The translations under genes and the position numbers were made by a program. From an uncultured Gemmatimonadota bacterium (GTDB lineage Bacteria; Gemmatimonadota; Gemmatimonadetes; Longimicrobiales; Longimicrobiaceae), in the NCBI GenBank assembly GCA_902805735.1, contig CADCTW010000097.1:1-55076 (forward strand): DNA of 55,076 bases, written 5' to 3'. Each line of letters starts with the position of its first letter. Position 1 is the first letter of the stretch. Below, piece after piece: positions 30,086-36,318 of the stretch. Under the pieces are notes generated by a model. It did no database searches. It was given only the letters and a program-made list of their open reading frames with translations, and was not told the origin of the DNA.

Positions 30086-30273
30086 GCCGCTCCTCGTTCG
30101 GGGTCGGCGCTGGCGTGCGCGACGGAGGAGATGTGCCCCTCCGCGCTCGCCTGCGCCGCCAAGCGGTTCATCAAGACTGCTTGCCAGCCGCAACGGCACC
30201 ACGCGATCGCGGTGGTGCCGTGAGGCCCCGCCTGCGTGGCGACGCCCGTGACGTGCTCCGTCTCGGTGCTCAT
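30082..30273 (-). CDS. Small protein, unknown
   Basis: A 63-residue protein from ATG 30273, ATGA-coupled to its neighbours. It contains A-W-C-R-C-G-W (one CxC pair) and a helix A-A-Q-A-S-A-E-G-H, and ends in G-A-A. No family recognised. Confidence 0.5.
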   Translation of the reverse strand: MSTETEHVTGVATQAGPHGTTAIAWCRCGWQAVLMNRLAAQASAEGHISSVAHASADPERGAA

Positions 30274-30647
30274 GCCGCTCCCCTGTCCGAGTCGGCGCGT
30301 CCCAAGGCTGCGAGGCGTTCCGCGTTGAGATGACTGGCCGCGCGAACCGCGAGGGTCTCCGTGGGGTAGGAATGCCGGGTCACTGAGCCGGTATCGGGGC
30401 TGACGACTATCCAGCGCCTCCCATTGAGAAAGGGTCGCGCGCGGTAGTAGCCAGCGGTCCGTTCGCGTTCCTCGCGCCGCAGCAGTCGGCACGCCTCCGC
30501 GGAGACGCCCGACGCCCACTGCTCGGCGGCTTCCCCGGTGAGCCCGAGCATCCGGGCGCTCTGCGCGACCAGGTCGGCGAGCAGGTCGCTCGACGCGATC
30601 ACAGGGTCCTGGCCGTCACGAGCGAGCTGAGCAGGCGTGGGGATCAT
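30270..30647 (-). CDS. Early protein, unknown
   Basis: A 125-residue protein from ATG 30647. The first 75 residues are helical (L-L-A-D-L-V-A-Q-S-A-R-M-L-G-L-T), and the second half has strands (R-R-W-I-V-V-S-P-D-T-G) and an A-S-H-L-N-A helix. It ends in G-A-A. ATGA overlaps on both sides. No family recognised. Confidence 0.55.
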   Translation of the reverse strand: MIPTPAQLARDGQDPVIASSDLLADLVAQSARMLGLTGEAAEQWASGVSAEACRLLRREERERTAGYYRARPFLNGRRWIVVSPDTGSVTRHSYPTETLAVRAASHLNAERLAALGRADSDRGAA

Positions 30648-30886
30648 GCGACCGCCTCGAAGTGAGAGCCCTTGACAGGCACGAAGCGCGCGCCAGCCGG
30701 GGACTCCCACTTCGCGACCAACCACCCGGTCAAGGCCAACGTCGGGTGAGGTCCGACCATCTCGCCGATGTCACCTTCCATGGCGAGGTCTGCGGTGAAG
30801 TGCTCGCACTCGGGGTCCTTCGCCGTCACGAGCGCTTTGGCGGTGAATCGGACGCGCTGTCCGGGGGTATCTTGTGCTTCGGTCAT
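30644..30886 (-). CDS. Small beta-rich protein, unknown
   Basis: An 80-residue protein from ATG 30886 (GAAAGG upstream). It is made of short strands (R-V-R-F-T-A-K-A-L-V-T-A-K-D, G-W-L-V-A-K-W-E-S-P, F-V-P-V-K-G-S-H-F), perhaps an SH3-like or OB-like barrel. It lies two genes upstream of the Sak4-like ATPase. No family assigned. Confidence 0.5.
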   Translation of the reverse strand: MTEAQDTPGQRVRFTAKALVTAKDPECEHFTADLAMEGDIGEMVGPHPTLALTGWLVAKWESPAGARFVPVKGSHFEAVA

Positions 30887-31128
30887 CACGGGCCTTTCGT
30901 GGTGGCTGTGACGGAGCGCCCTTCCCGGCGCTCCGTCCTCGTTACGGGCTGGACGTGAACACCGGACGCGAGCGGCCGGCAAGCAGCCTGAGCCTGCTGC
31001 TCGGGCTCCGCGTAGCGGCGACGCACGCGCGGCGGGACCGCCTCGATCTCGTCAGCGGGCGTGTGGTCTTCGAGGCGGTCGTGGCGCATCCACCACTCGT
31101 CGCTGTAGGCGTCATCCAACGCGAGCAT
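30886..31128 (-). CDS. Small acidic-to-basic protein, unknown
   Basis: An 80-residue protein. The first part is acidic with aromatic residues (Y-S-D-E-W-W-M-R-H-D-R-L-E-D-H) and the C-terminal half basic and probably disordered. It shares one base with the downstream gene start, and its start lies 17 bases inside the upstream membrane gene. No family recognised. Confidence 0.45.
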   Translation of the reverse strand: MLALDDAYSDEWWMRHDRLEDHTPADEIEAVPPRVRRRYAEPEQQAQAACRPLASGVHVQPVTRTERREGRSVTATTKGP

Positions 31129-31291
31129 CGGAGTCCTCCCACTCGACGGCGTTCAAGTCGGCATCAGCGATCCCGGCGATGCGGCACAACGCGAGCCCGA
31201 GCACCGCGACCGCCAGCCACAACACGACGCTGACGAGCAGGACGCCGTACGCGGTCGCGAGGACAGCGAGCGTGTCGATGAGGAAGGTCAC
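31112..31291 (-). CDS. Small membrane protein
   Basis: A 59-residue protein from GTG 31291 (overlaps the upstream stop). Residues 2-38 are one long or two short membrane helices (L-A-V-L-A-T-A-Y-G-V-L-L-V-S-V-V-L-W-L-A). The C-terminus is acidic (V-E-W-E-D-S-D). Function unknown. Confidence 0.55.
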   Translation of the reverse strand: MTFLIDTLAVLATAYGVLLVSVVLWLAVAVLGLALCRIAGIADADLNAVEWEDSDARVG

Positions 31292-31494
31292 CGCTGTCCC
31301 TTGTCTTGGGTCCGGGGGCAGGCGAAGCGCTCCACGCGCCATGTCGTTGACGCTGTAGCGGCCGCGCGCGCTTCGTTGAGCTGGCGTCGCAGACGCGCGT
31401 TGCTCTCCATGAGCCGGTTCGCGCGATGGAACTCCTTCGCGAAAAGGATCAGTGCAACCACGAGGGCGACGGTGAGAATCTCCGTGACGCTCAT
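31288..31494 (-). CDS. Small membrane/coiled-coil protein
   Basis: A 68-residue protein from ATG 31494 with a membrane helix at residues 5-22 (I-L-T-V-A-L-V-V-A-L-I-L-F-A) and then a coiled coil (R-L-M-E-S-N-A-R-L-R-R-Q-L-N-E-A-R). It is coupled to the preceding HTH gene by ATGA. Similar single-pass small proteins are frequent in actinophage early regions; role unknown. Confidence 0.55.
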   Translation of the reverse strand: MSVTEILTVALVVALILFAKEFHRANRLMESNARLRRQLNEARAAATASTTWRVERFACPRTQDKGQR

Positions 31495-31721
31495 GCCGCC
31501 ATCTCCCGTCCGCGCTTCGATGCCGCGATGCGCTCCCGCGTGTACCGGTGCGGCAACACCCAACCCAGGCGCCTCATGCGGGCCATCTCCACGCTCAACC
31601 GCGTGTCCGACCACCCGAGCGCCGTCGCGATCACGCGGCTCGAGTGACCCGCGAGCCACAAACTTTGGATGAGTTCGCGGCGGTCACGGGCGCGACAACG
31701 CGGACACGACGCAGCAGGCAT
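31491..31721 (-). CDS. Small zinc/HTH DNA-binding protein
   Basis: A 76-residue protein. C-P-R-C (6-9) is followed by an apparent helix-turn-helix (R-E-L-I-Q-S-L-W-L-A-G-H-S-S-R-V-I-A-T-A-L-G-W-S-D-T-R-L) that resembles a homeodomain-like resolvase or sigma-type segment. It lies in the first part of the early operon, where small regulators are expected. Confidence 0.55.
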   Translation of the reverse strand: MPAASCPRCRARDRRELIQSLWLAGHSSRVIATALGWSDTRLSVEMARMRRLGWVLPHRYTRERIAASKRGREMAA

Positions 31722-32236
31722 CAGGACGCCTCCTCAGCAACGATGTGAAGCTGAGGGGCGGCCTGGAGCTTGCCCGGCCTCAGCTTGCTTAGCCGACAAC
31801 CGCAGCGCGCGCAGGGCACGTTCTCAACAAGGCGGTCCTTCGGCATCTGAACAGGCTGCCGGTCACAGTTGGTGCAGCCGACGGTCCCGGGCGCCGGGAA
31901 CCAGTAATGCTTCGCCTGTTTGGCAGCCTCTCGGGCGGCGCGGCCGGCCTCCCAGAGGCGTTCACGCTCAGCCCGGCCTTCTGCTCGTTCGAGGACCATC
32001 GCTTCGGTGACCGTCGCTCCGCGCACGTTGTGCAGCGGCTTCTCGTTGCTGATGGCGACCGCTTCGGCTAGTTCCGCCTCAAGCTTGGATCCGAAGTGCT
32101 CGACGTCCACACGAGCCACCTGTGTCCACCAACCCTTGGAGGACGCGTGCTGGCTGAGGCGCTGCATGGCCGTGTTCGATACGCCGATGTAGAGGAGCGT
32201 CCCCTCGGCGTCCCTCAACCGATAGACGACGCTCAT
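31721..32236 (-). CDS. GIY-YIG endonuclease with C-terminal zinc site
   Basis: A 171-residue protein from ATG 32236. Residues 2-80 are a GIY-YIG-type nuclease domain: V-V-Y-R-L-R (VYR in place of GIY), L-Y-I-G-V-S-N (YIG), Q-H and then E (E-A-E-L-A-E-A) with N-x-x-P-L-H-N-V. The C-terminal part has a helix and Cys pairs (C-T-N-C, C-A-R-C-G-C), probably zinc-bound DNA contact. It may be a homing endonuclease or act on host or phage DNA early in infection, since it is the second gene of the early operon. Confidence 0.8.
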   Translation of the reverse strand: MSVVYRLRDAEGTLLYIGVSNTAMQRLSQHASSKGWWTQVARVDVEHFGSKLEAELAEAVAISNEKPLHNVRGATVTEAMVLERAEGRAERERLWEAGRAAREAAKQAKHYWFPAPGTVGCTNCDRQPVQMPKDRLVENVPCARCGCRLSKLRPGKLQAAPQLHIVAEEAS

Positions 32237-32472
32237 GCGGCCTCCTCGACCGGGCCGTAGAACGCCTCCATCGGAAGGCCGAAGATGTCGGCCAGTCCCG
32301 CCAGGTTCGTGTCGTTCGGTCGCACGACGCCGCGCTCCCAACGCGACACGGCAAGCTGATCGACTCCGAGACGAGCCGCGAGTTGCCGCTGAGTCATCCC
32401 GCTCTGGTCACGCGCCACCCTCAGGTGATGGGCGACACGCTCGGATAATGTGGACGTTCCTTGACTAGCCAT
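32233..32472 (-). CDS. cro: Cro-like HTH regulator, first early gene
   Basis: A 79-residue XRE-type protein: T-Q-R-Q-L-A-A-R-L-G-V-D-Q-L-A-V-S-R-W-E-R-G-V (about 27-49) is the helix-turn-helix. It is divergent from the repressor gene and starts 23 bases from the nearest possible start of that gene. Its promoter probably has -35 TTGACT and -10 TATGGT with 17-base spacing, which would start the transcript 2-3 bases before ATG 32472, so the mRNA is close to leaderless. It would repress the lysogeny promoter and start the lytic programme. The name is by position and fold. Confidence 0.8.
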   Translation of the reverse strand: MASQGTSTLSERVAHHLRVARDQSGMTQRQLAARLGVDQLAVSRWERGVVRPNDTNLAGLADIFGLPMEAFYGPVEEAA

Positions 32473-32510
32473 CGAGTAGGCACCATAGTAGCCGAATGCC
32501 CGCTAGTCAA
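32461..32510. promoter_or_regulatory. Symmetric divergent promoter/operator of the immunity switch
   Basis: A 9-base inverted repeat, TTGACTAGC (32461-32469) and GCTAGTCAA (32502-32510). Each TTGACT is the -35 box of one promoter: plus-strand -35 32461-32466 with -10 CATAGT 32484-32489; minus-strand -35 32505-32510 with -10 TATGGT (plus 32482-32487). Both spacers are 17 bases. The -10 boxes overlap by four bases, so only one polymerase can bind at a time. The repeat arms are also codons 2-4 or 3-5 (Ala-Ser-Gln) of each ORF, so an operator, a promoter and coding sequence coincide. Confidence 0.75.
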
Positions 32511-32567
32511 GTGCCGTCGTGTGGATTGCCCACGACAAGACGTGCCCAACTTGCAAGGTTGCGCCTC

Positions 32568-32990
32568 ATGGCCAGCCAGCACGCAGCGCGCATCGGAGCG
32601 CGCATCCGCGAGCGGCGCGAAGAGCTGCACCTCACGCAGAGTCAGCTAGCCCGTCAGATGCCGGGGAGCATCGACGTCAACCAAGTGTCCCGGTGGGAAC
32701 GAGGCGTGCACAAGCCCCACGACGACACGCTCGCCGAGTTGGCCCGGATCCTCGAGGTCGACATCAGTTACTTCTACGGCGACGAGCCGGCGCCCGGCAC
32801 CGCAGACCTCATGAGCGCTCTCGGCCCGCCAGTCAACGGCGCAACGTTGCTAGAGCGCAAAGTTGACCTCATGCTTCGCAGCCTTGACGTCCTGCTTGAA
32901 TCTCGCCAAGACGAACCGGTCGTGGCCGAGCTACTTCACGATGTGCACGCCGTCCTAGACGATGCGCTGGGGGACGATCCGCCTACGTGA
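32568..32990 (+). CDS. Immunity repressor, XRE family
   Basis: A 140-residue repressor from ATG 32568 (M-A-S-Q-H), with AAGG nine bases upstream. If the predicted leaderless start at ATG 32496 is used, it gains 24 residues. The HTH is T-Q-S-Q-L-A-R-Q-M-P-G-S-I-D-V-N-Q-V-S-R-W-E-R-G-V, followed by an oligomerisation part (L-L-E-R-K-V-D-L-M-L-R-S-L-D-V-L-L). It resembles the Cro-like protein at 32233 in the HTH and in the S-R-W-E-R-G-V line. It lacks a LexA-type autocleavage domain, so induction must use another route. Confidence 0.8.
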   Translation: MASQHAARIGARIRERREELHLTQSQLARQMPGSIDVNQVSRWERGVHKPHDDTLAELARILEVDISYFYGDEPAPGTADLMSALGPPVNGATLLERKVDLMLRSLDVLLESRQDEPVVAELLHDVHAVLDDALGDDPPT

Positions 32991-33279
32991 ACCAGCGGGC
33001 TTCTAGCGCGTCGGCGATGCCGTCGAGAGCCCTCGCGGCCCGGGAGCCGTCGCGCCTCGCGGCGAGCGCCCGGAGCTCGTCGACCGCCGTGCGCACCGCC
33101 GCATCGTCCAATGCGTCGTCGTCGGCGTGGAGGTCGAGCATCGCGGCTCTGGCCGGATCAACCACGCCGATAAGGGCGCGCAACTGTCGCTCTACGGTGC
33201 TCATCTCATCCGGGTTGGTGGACACGTCGAGCATCTTCACACGAAGGCTGATCCTGGCGCAATCCACTTCGCTGACCAT
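32983..33279 (-). CDS. Small helical protein in the lysogeny block (minus strand)
   Basis: A 98-residue ORF on the minus strand, convergent with the repressor (8-base overlap of 3-prime ends). It is helical and acidic (T-V-E-R-Q-L-R-A-L-I-G-V-V-D-P-A-R-A-A-M-L-D-L-H, then R-T-A-V-D-E-L-R-A-L-A-A-R-R). ATG 33279 gives the full frame; M-S-T-V at 33204 is a possible shorter start. The plus-strand frames here look random, which favours this one. It may be transcribed antisense to repressor readthrough. No family recognised. Confidence 0.5.
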   Translation of the reverse strand: MVSEVDCARISLRVKMLDVSTNPDEMSTVERQLRALIGVVDPARAAMLDLHADDDALDDAAVRTAVDELRALAARRDGSRAARALDGIADALEARWFT

Positions 33280-33319
33280 TCACGCAACTTGTGCCTTATC
33301 GAACAGGGAGCCCTAACCA

Positions 33320-33955
33320 ATGAAGAGCGTGTTGAAGGTTGCGCTGGGCGTCATCCTTGGGCTCACCGTCCTGGTCGTGGGGTGTACGGCCCTCTTAGCC
33401 GCTGGCGTCGATACCCCGACCGACGAGCCGGAGAGCGCCGTCAACACGGAAGCGGAGAGCAGCGCTCCTGCTCCCGCTGAGAAGACGGACGCGTGCGGGT
33501 CTCGGGCGACCGACGACTGCACCCCGAGCGTCGGCCCGAACGAGAGCGTCCGAGTCGACGCGCTCAGGTGGACCATCGAGGACGTGAAGACCGCCAAGCA
33601 GCTCGGCGACCAGGAGTTCGGGTTCGGCGCCAAGGCCGACGACGTGTTCGTGGTCGTGACGGTGAACGTGCGGTCGCTGAAGAACGAGTCGGCGACGCTC
33701 ACCAGCGAAGCGGTGCAACTCGAGAGCCGTGACGGGGCGAAGTACGACGCGGACTCGGAGGGCACCACCGCCGCGCTCGGTGAAGGTGAGGACCCGCTGT
33801 TCCTGGAGGATCTTGGGCCCGATCAGACCACGACGAGCCGGGTTGTGTTCGATGTCCCGCAGCGCGTGCTGGACGGCAGGCCGCGGCTTCGCTTCAACGA
33901 GCTGGGGTTCGGGAGCACGCACGGCTACATTCGGCTGCCGAGCACAAGCGGCTAG
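33320..33955 (+). CDS. Lipoprotein-like secreted protein, DUF4352-type fold
   Basis: A 211-residue protein with GGAG upstream. Residues 5-21 are a signal/membrane segment ending L-V-V-G-C (Cys22), a lipobox-like site. A Glu/Ala/Pro-rich spacer follows (about 30-60), and then a beta-sandwich of about 130 residues (V-F-V-V-V-T-V-N-V-R-S-L-K-N-E-S, typical of DUF4352-like extracellular domains). It lies on the plus strand just after the repressor, so it is probably expressed by the prophage and displayed on the host surface, for example to block superinfection. That role is inference. Confidence 0.7.
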   Translation: MKSVLKVALGVILGLTVLVVGCTALLAAGVDTPTDEPESAVNTEAESSAPAPAEKTDACGSRATDDCTPSVGPNESVRVDALRWTIEDVKTAKQLGDQEFGFGAKADDVFVVVTVNVRSLKNESATLTSEAVQLESRDGAKYDADSEGTTAALGEGEDPLFLEDLGPDQTTTSRVVFDVPQRVLDGRPRLRFNELGFGSTHGYIRLPSTSG

Positions 33956-33957
33956 CC

Positions 33958-34353
33958 GTGCGACGCTTGGCTATGGCTCTCGGGTTGAGTGTGCTGGTGG
34001 CACCGTCACCCGCGGACGCGTCGCACCTTCGTGTCCGCTGCGAGCTCGACGCGAACGCCACGCCGTCGGTGACCTACCTCTCGGCCAGTCGCGGCATCGG
34101 CTGCAACACCGCCAACGTCCTAGCGGGCTCCCTGTCCGAGCAGGCTGGACGCCGGTTCCCGACGCCGCTGCCACGCCGGTTTCGCAAGACGTGGGAGATC
34201 GACCGTGAGCAGGGCACCAGTGACTTCGATCGCTTCGCGTGCCGCAATCGAGTCGCCCGTGTGGTGGAGCCGGAGCGTCGCTTCACGCGGCAGGTCGTGA
34301 CGTGCACGAGCCGTCAGGGGGCGAGCTTCCGGGCGAGCATGACCATGGCGTGA
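33958..34353 (+). CDS. Small secreted Cys-containing protein, unknown
   Basis: A 131-residue protein from GTG 33958, two bases after the lipoprotein stop. Residues 1-22 are an export signal (L-A-M-A-L-G-L-S-V-L-V-A-P-S-P-A-D-A then S). The mature part is basic with four Cys (C-E-L, G-C-N, A-C-R, T-C-T) that may form disulfides, and strand-like segments. Co-oriented with the lipoprotein, the two look like a prophage-expressed surface/secreted pair. No family recognised. Confidence 0.6.
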   Translation: MRRLAMALGLSVLVAPSPADASHLRVRCELDANATPSVTYLSASRGIGCNTANVLAGSLSEQAGRRFPTPLPRRFRKTWEIDREQGTSDFDRFACRNRVARVVEPERRFTRQVVTCTSRQGASFRASMTMA

Positions 34354-34465
34354 CGTCGCCCATAGCCCCTTCCCCTTGGCTGAGGTAGCCCTGCTGCGCT
34401 TATGTGCCTGAGGTAGCTAGCTCACAGCTACGCATTGTGCCTCCGCCATCGGACGGGCCCGCCCC

Positions 34466-34495
34466 GCGCCTCCGGTCTCCACGCCGGGGGCGCGT
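34466..34495 (+). terminator. GC-rich hairpin after the secreted-protein pair
   Basis: An 11-bp stem with one wobble pair (34466-34476 and 34485-34495) and an 8-base loop. It lies 110 bases after the stop of the secreted protein and is a plausible terminator for the plus-strand lysogeny transcript. A smaller 6-bp hairpin (GTAGCT/AGCTAC, 34413-34431) precedes it. Confidence 0.5.
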
Positions 34496-34582
34496 TGCGT
34501 TTCGGGTGCGCACGGGTGTAGGATCGGCGCGGAGGGAATCGCGTGGGAGCCCCGGCTTAGCTTCAGCGGCGAAGGGCTCAGA

Positions 34583-34621
34583 ATGAAGGCTGGCGCACCC
34601 TCCACCCAGCCCAATGAGTAG
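34583..34621 (+). CDS. 12-residue possible leader peptide
   Basis: ATG 34583 has AAGGG seven bases upstream and encodes 12 residues, ending at TAG 34619-34621, overlapping the start of the 45-residue basic ORF by 8 bases. This arrangement suggests translational coupling of the downstream ORF. Confidence 0.35.
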   Translation: MKAGAPSTQPNE

Positions 34622-34751
34622 CCGACGCACGCGAAAGATCCGACGCAAGACGAAGGCCGTCCTGAAGTTCGGGCCGACCGCGCGCCCGGTCCACAAGTCG
34701 CGGTCCGGACGCACCGGCAAGGTGCACTACTCGCAGCTCAAAGGCCGTTAG
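34614..34751 (+). CDS. 45-residue highly basic protein
   Basis: A small ORF from ATG 34614, coupled to the leader peptide above. The product is rich in Arg and Lys (S-S-R-R-T-R-K-I-R-R-K-T-K-A-V at the N-terminus) with a C-terminal V-H-Y-S-Q-L-K-G-R, like a nucleic-acid-binding peptide. It lies in an otherwise non-coding stretch. Whether it is translated is unproven. Confidence 0.45.
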   Translation: MSSRRTRKIRRKTKAVLKFGPTARPVHKSRSGRTGKVHYSQLKGR

Positions 34752-34930
34752 ACGCCCTGAACGCAGCAAAGCCCGCCAGCCGCGGGTGGCGGCAGCAAGT
34801 CGAGCATCTGGATGCGCCGGACTAACCGGTAGGGTTCGATCCCTCAGTAAAAGCGCCCCCGCGACCGCTTGAACGGCCCGGGGGCATGACACGGGGGTAA
34901 GCCCATGTTCGATGATCCTAGGCGCTTCTA

Positions 34931-35353
34931 GTGGGCGCTTACGTCCATGTGATGGAGGCCGTTGACCCGGAATCCATGACAGGAGTCTGCCGCCGCTGTG
35001 GTCCAGTCTCCTTGAAGCTGAGGCGGAAGAGCAACGGGGACCCCCGCTACTCATGTCGCATCGGTGAGAGCGAACGGTACAACACGCCCGCAGCGCAAGC
35101 GCGGAAAGCCCGTTGGAACGCGACTCATCCGAAGGGAAGCAAAGGCCATCGCGCTTTCGTCGCCGCCTCTTGCGAACGCTGCGGATTCAAGCCCGAGTCT
35201 GTGGTTCAGCTTGACGTCCACCACGTCGATCTGGACCACAAGAACAACGTGCGGGAGAACCTCCGAACGCTCTGTGCAAACTGCCACCGACTGCTTCACC
35301 ACCGCCTTCGGGAAGCTGAGAACGACGAGAGCCCCGCCAGCGCGAAAGGCTGA
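34931..35353 (+). CDS. HNH endonuclease (plus strand)
   Basis: Up to 140 residues from GTG 34931; ATG 34952 or ATG 34976 are possible starts. It has a zinc pair C-R-R-C-G near the N-terminus, and C-E-R-C-G (about 81-85). The nuclease core is V-Q-L-D-V-H-H-V-D-L-D-H-K-N-N, then R-T-L-C-A-N-C-H-R-L-L-H. It is the only HNH gene on the plus strand and belongs to a different subfamily from the four early ones. It ends just inside the terminator at 35328-35362. Confidence 0.82.
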   Translation: MGAYVHVMEAVDPESMTGVCRRCGPVSLKLRRKSNGDPRYSCRIGESERYNTPAAQARKARWNATHPKGSKGHRAFVAASCERCGFKPESVVQLDVHHVDLDHKNNVRENLRTLCANCHRLLHHRLREAENDESPASAKG

Positions 35354-35362
35354 CGGGGCTCT
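35328..35362. terminator. Strong bidirectional terminator between convergent modules
   Basis: A 14-bp stem with one mismatch (AGAGCCCCGCCAGC 35328-35341; GCTGACGGGGCTCT 35349-35362) and a 7-base GCGAAAG loop. It overlaps the end of the plus-strand HNH gene and lies 53 bases from the 3-prime end of the last late gene (35416). It would stop both the plus-strand lysogeny transcript and the long minus-strand late transcript. Confidence 0.8.
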
Positions 35363-35415
35363 ATGGGGTCGTCGCCACGGCGACGCGGGCGGGGAGGGGC
35401 GGCGCCGCCGAAGGG

Positions 35416-36303
35416 TTAGAAGGGCTGCTCCCACCTGCGGGCGGCCATGTGGTTCTTCGCGGAGCCGATGTAGTTCCGGGCGCCCTCGTCGTACCAGCGC
35501 CCCGAGTACCACGCCCCGACCCAGCCCCACACGTCCGCCTGATCCATCCCGGGGTTCATCTCCTCCAGCCAATCCACGTGCCCATCAACGCCCGAGCGGA
35601 CGGAGGCGCCCCAGAAGTCCACGTTGAACGCCGTGCTGATCTGCGACAGCGGGTACGTGCCTTCCCAGCCCGTCCACTGCGTCCCGGTCGGCCGCTTGAT
35701 CTGCGTGACACCGAACGAGTACGGCACACCGTTGATGTGGTCGCCCTCGGTCTGCTGGTTCCACCCGGATTCGTTGACGCAGACGGCGCGCAGGATGTCC
35801 TCGTCGAGGCCCCACTTCCATGCCGCCCACTGGATGATCTCGTCGGTGGTGCCGGTGAACTGCCCGTCGACGCGGTCGGCGTAAGCTTGCAGCTTGCTGC
35901 CGTTGCCGTTGGCGGTCCGGAACCCGACGAGTTCGGCGCTGGTCGGGACGCGCTGGTTGGCGCGCGCGTTCTCCGGGCGTGGTTCCCACGGGCCGCGGCG
36001 GACCTTCGCGGCGGCCTGCTGGCTGGTCAAGAGCGGGGTGCCGGGCGGGGTGTTGGTCGACTTCGCCGTGGGCGCCGGTGGTGGCGGCGGCGGCGGCGGC
36101 AGGGGCTCCGGGGTGGGCGGTGGTGCGGGGGCGCTACCGAGCGTCGCCCACTCGTCGCCTGACAGGACGCCGTACGCGACGCGTGTGCCGTTCGAGTCGA
36201 GGAAGTCCAGGACGACTCGACCATCCTCGATGACCCGCCGGCGCGCCTGCCCCTTGATCGTGGTGCCCTTCCGGGCGTTGATCGTGAAGCGAACCTCGCT
36301 CAT
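35416..36303 (-). CDS. Lytic transglycosylase endolysin with Pro-rich linker
   Basis: A 295-residue protein. Residues 1-57 form a small beta domain, 58-90 are a Pro/Thr linker (a run of prolines), and about 125-295 hold an SLT-like catalytic domain with V-N-E-S-G-W (Glu178 likely catalytic) and Y-S-F-G-V-T-Q-I. It would cut peptidoglycan glycan strands at the end of infection. It is the last gene of the late operon and part of a cassette with two further hydrolases (37337, 38466). The N-terminal part may bind the wall. Confidence 0.75.
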   Translation of the reverse strand: MSEVRFTINARKGTTIKGQARRRVIEDGRVVLDFLDSNGTRVAYGVLSGDEWATLGSAPAPPPTPEPLPPPPPPPPAPTAKSTNTPPGTPLLTSQQAAAKVRRGPWEPRPENARANQRVPTSAELVGFRTANGNGSKLQAYADRVDGQFTGTTDEIIQWAAWKWGLDEDILRAVCVNESGWNQQTEGDHINGVPYSFGVTQIKRPTGTQWTGWEGTYPLSQISTAFNVDFWGASVRSGVDGHVDWLEEMNPGMDQADVWGWVGAWYSGRWYDEGARNYIGSAKNHMAARRWEQPF

Positions 36304-36318
36304 ACTGACTCCTGAAGG

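Larger units (their letters stand above)
34354..34930 (+). other. Structured, mostly non-coding region of the lysogeny block
   Basis: About 580 bases with little long coding content. It holds two direct copies of ctgaggtagc (near 34379 and 34408), several hairpins (34413-34431, 34466-34495, a GCATC-TG-GATGC stem near 34807, CCGG-ACTAA-CCGG near 34817), a T-arm-like GGGTTCGATCCC near 34834-34845, and a 7-bp GC stem near 34853-34888. It could contain an attachment site built on a tRNA or tmRNA 3-prime end, a small RNA, or a tRNA remnant. I could not fold a full cloverleaf. Confidence 0.4.

Noticed and set aside
32233-32990. Toxin-antitoxin pair
   Set aside because: The two HTH proteins are divergent and alike, with a phage-type switch between them. 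This fits Cro and repressor rather than toxin and antitoxin.
34800-34860. Complete tRNA gene
   Set aside because: A T-arm-like GGGTTCGATCCC and small hairpins are visible, but no acceptor stem or anticodon loop could be paired, so only a tRNA-like element is noted.
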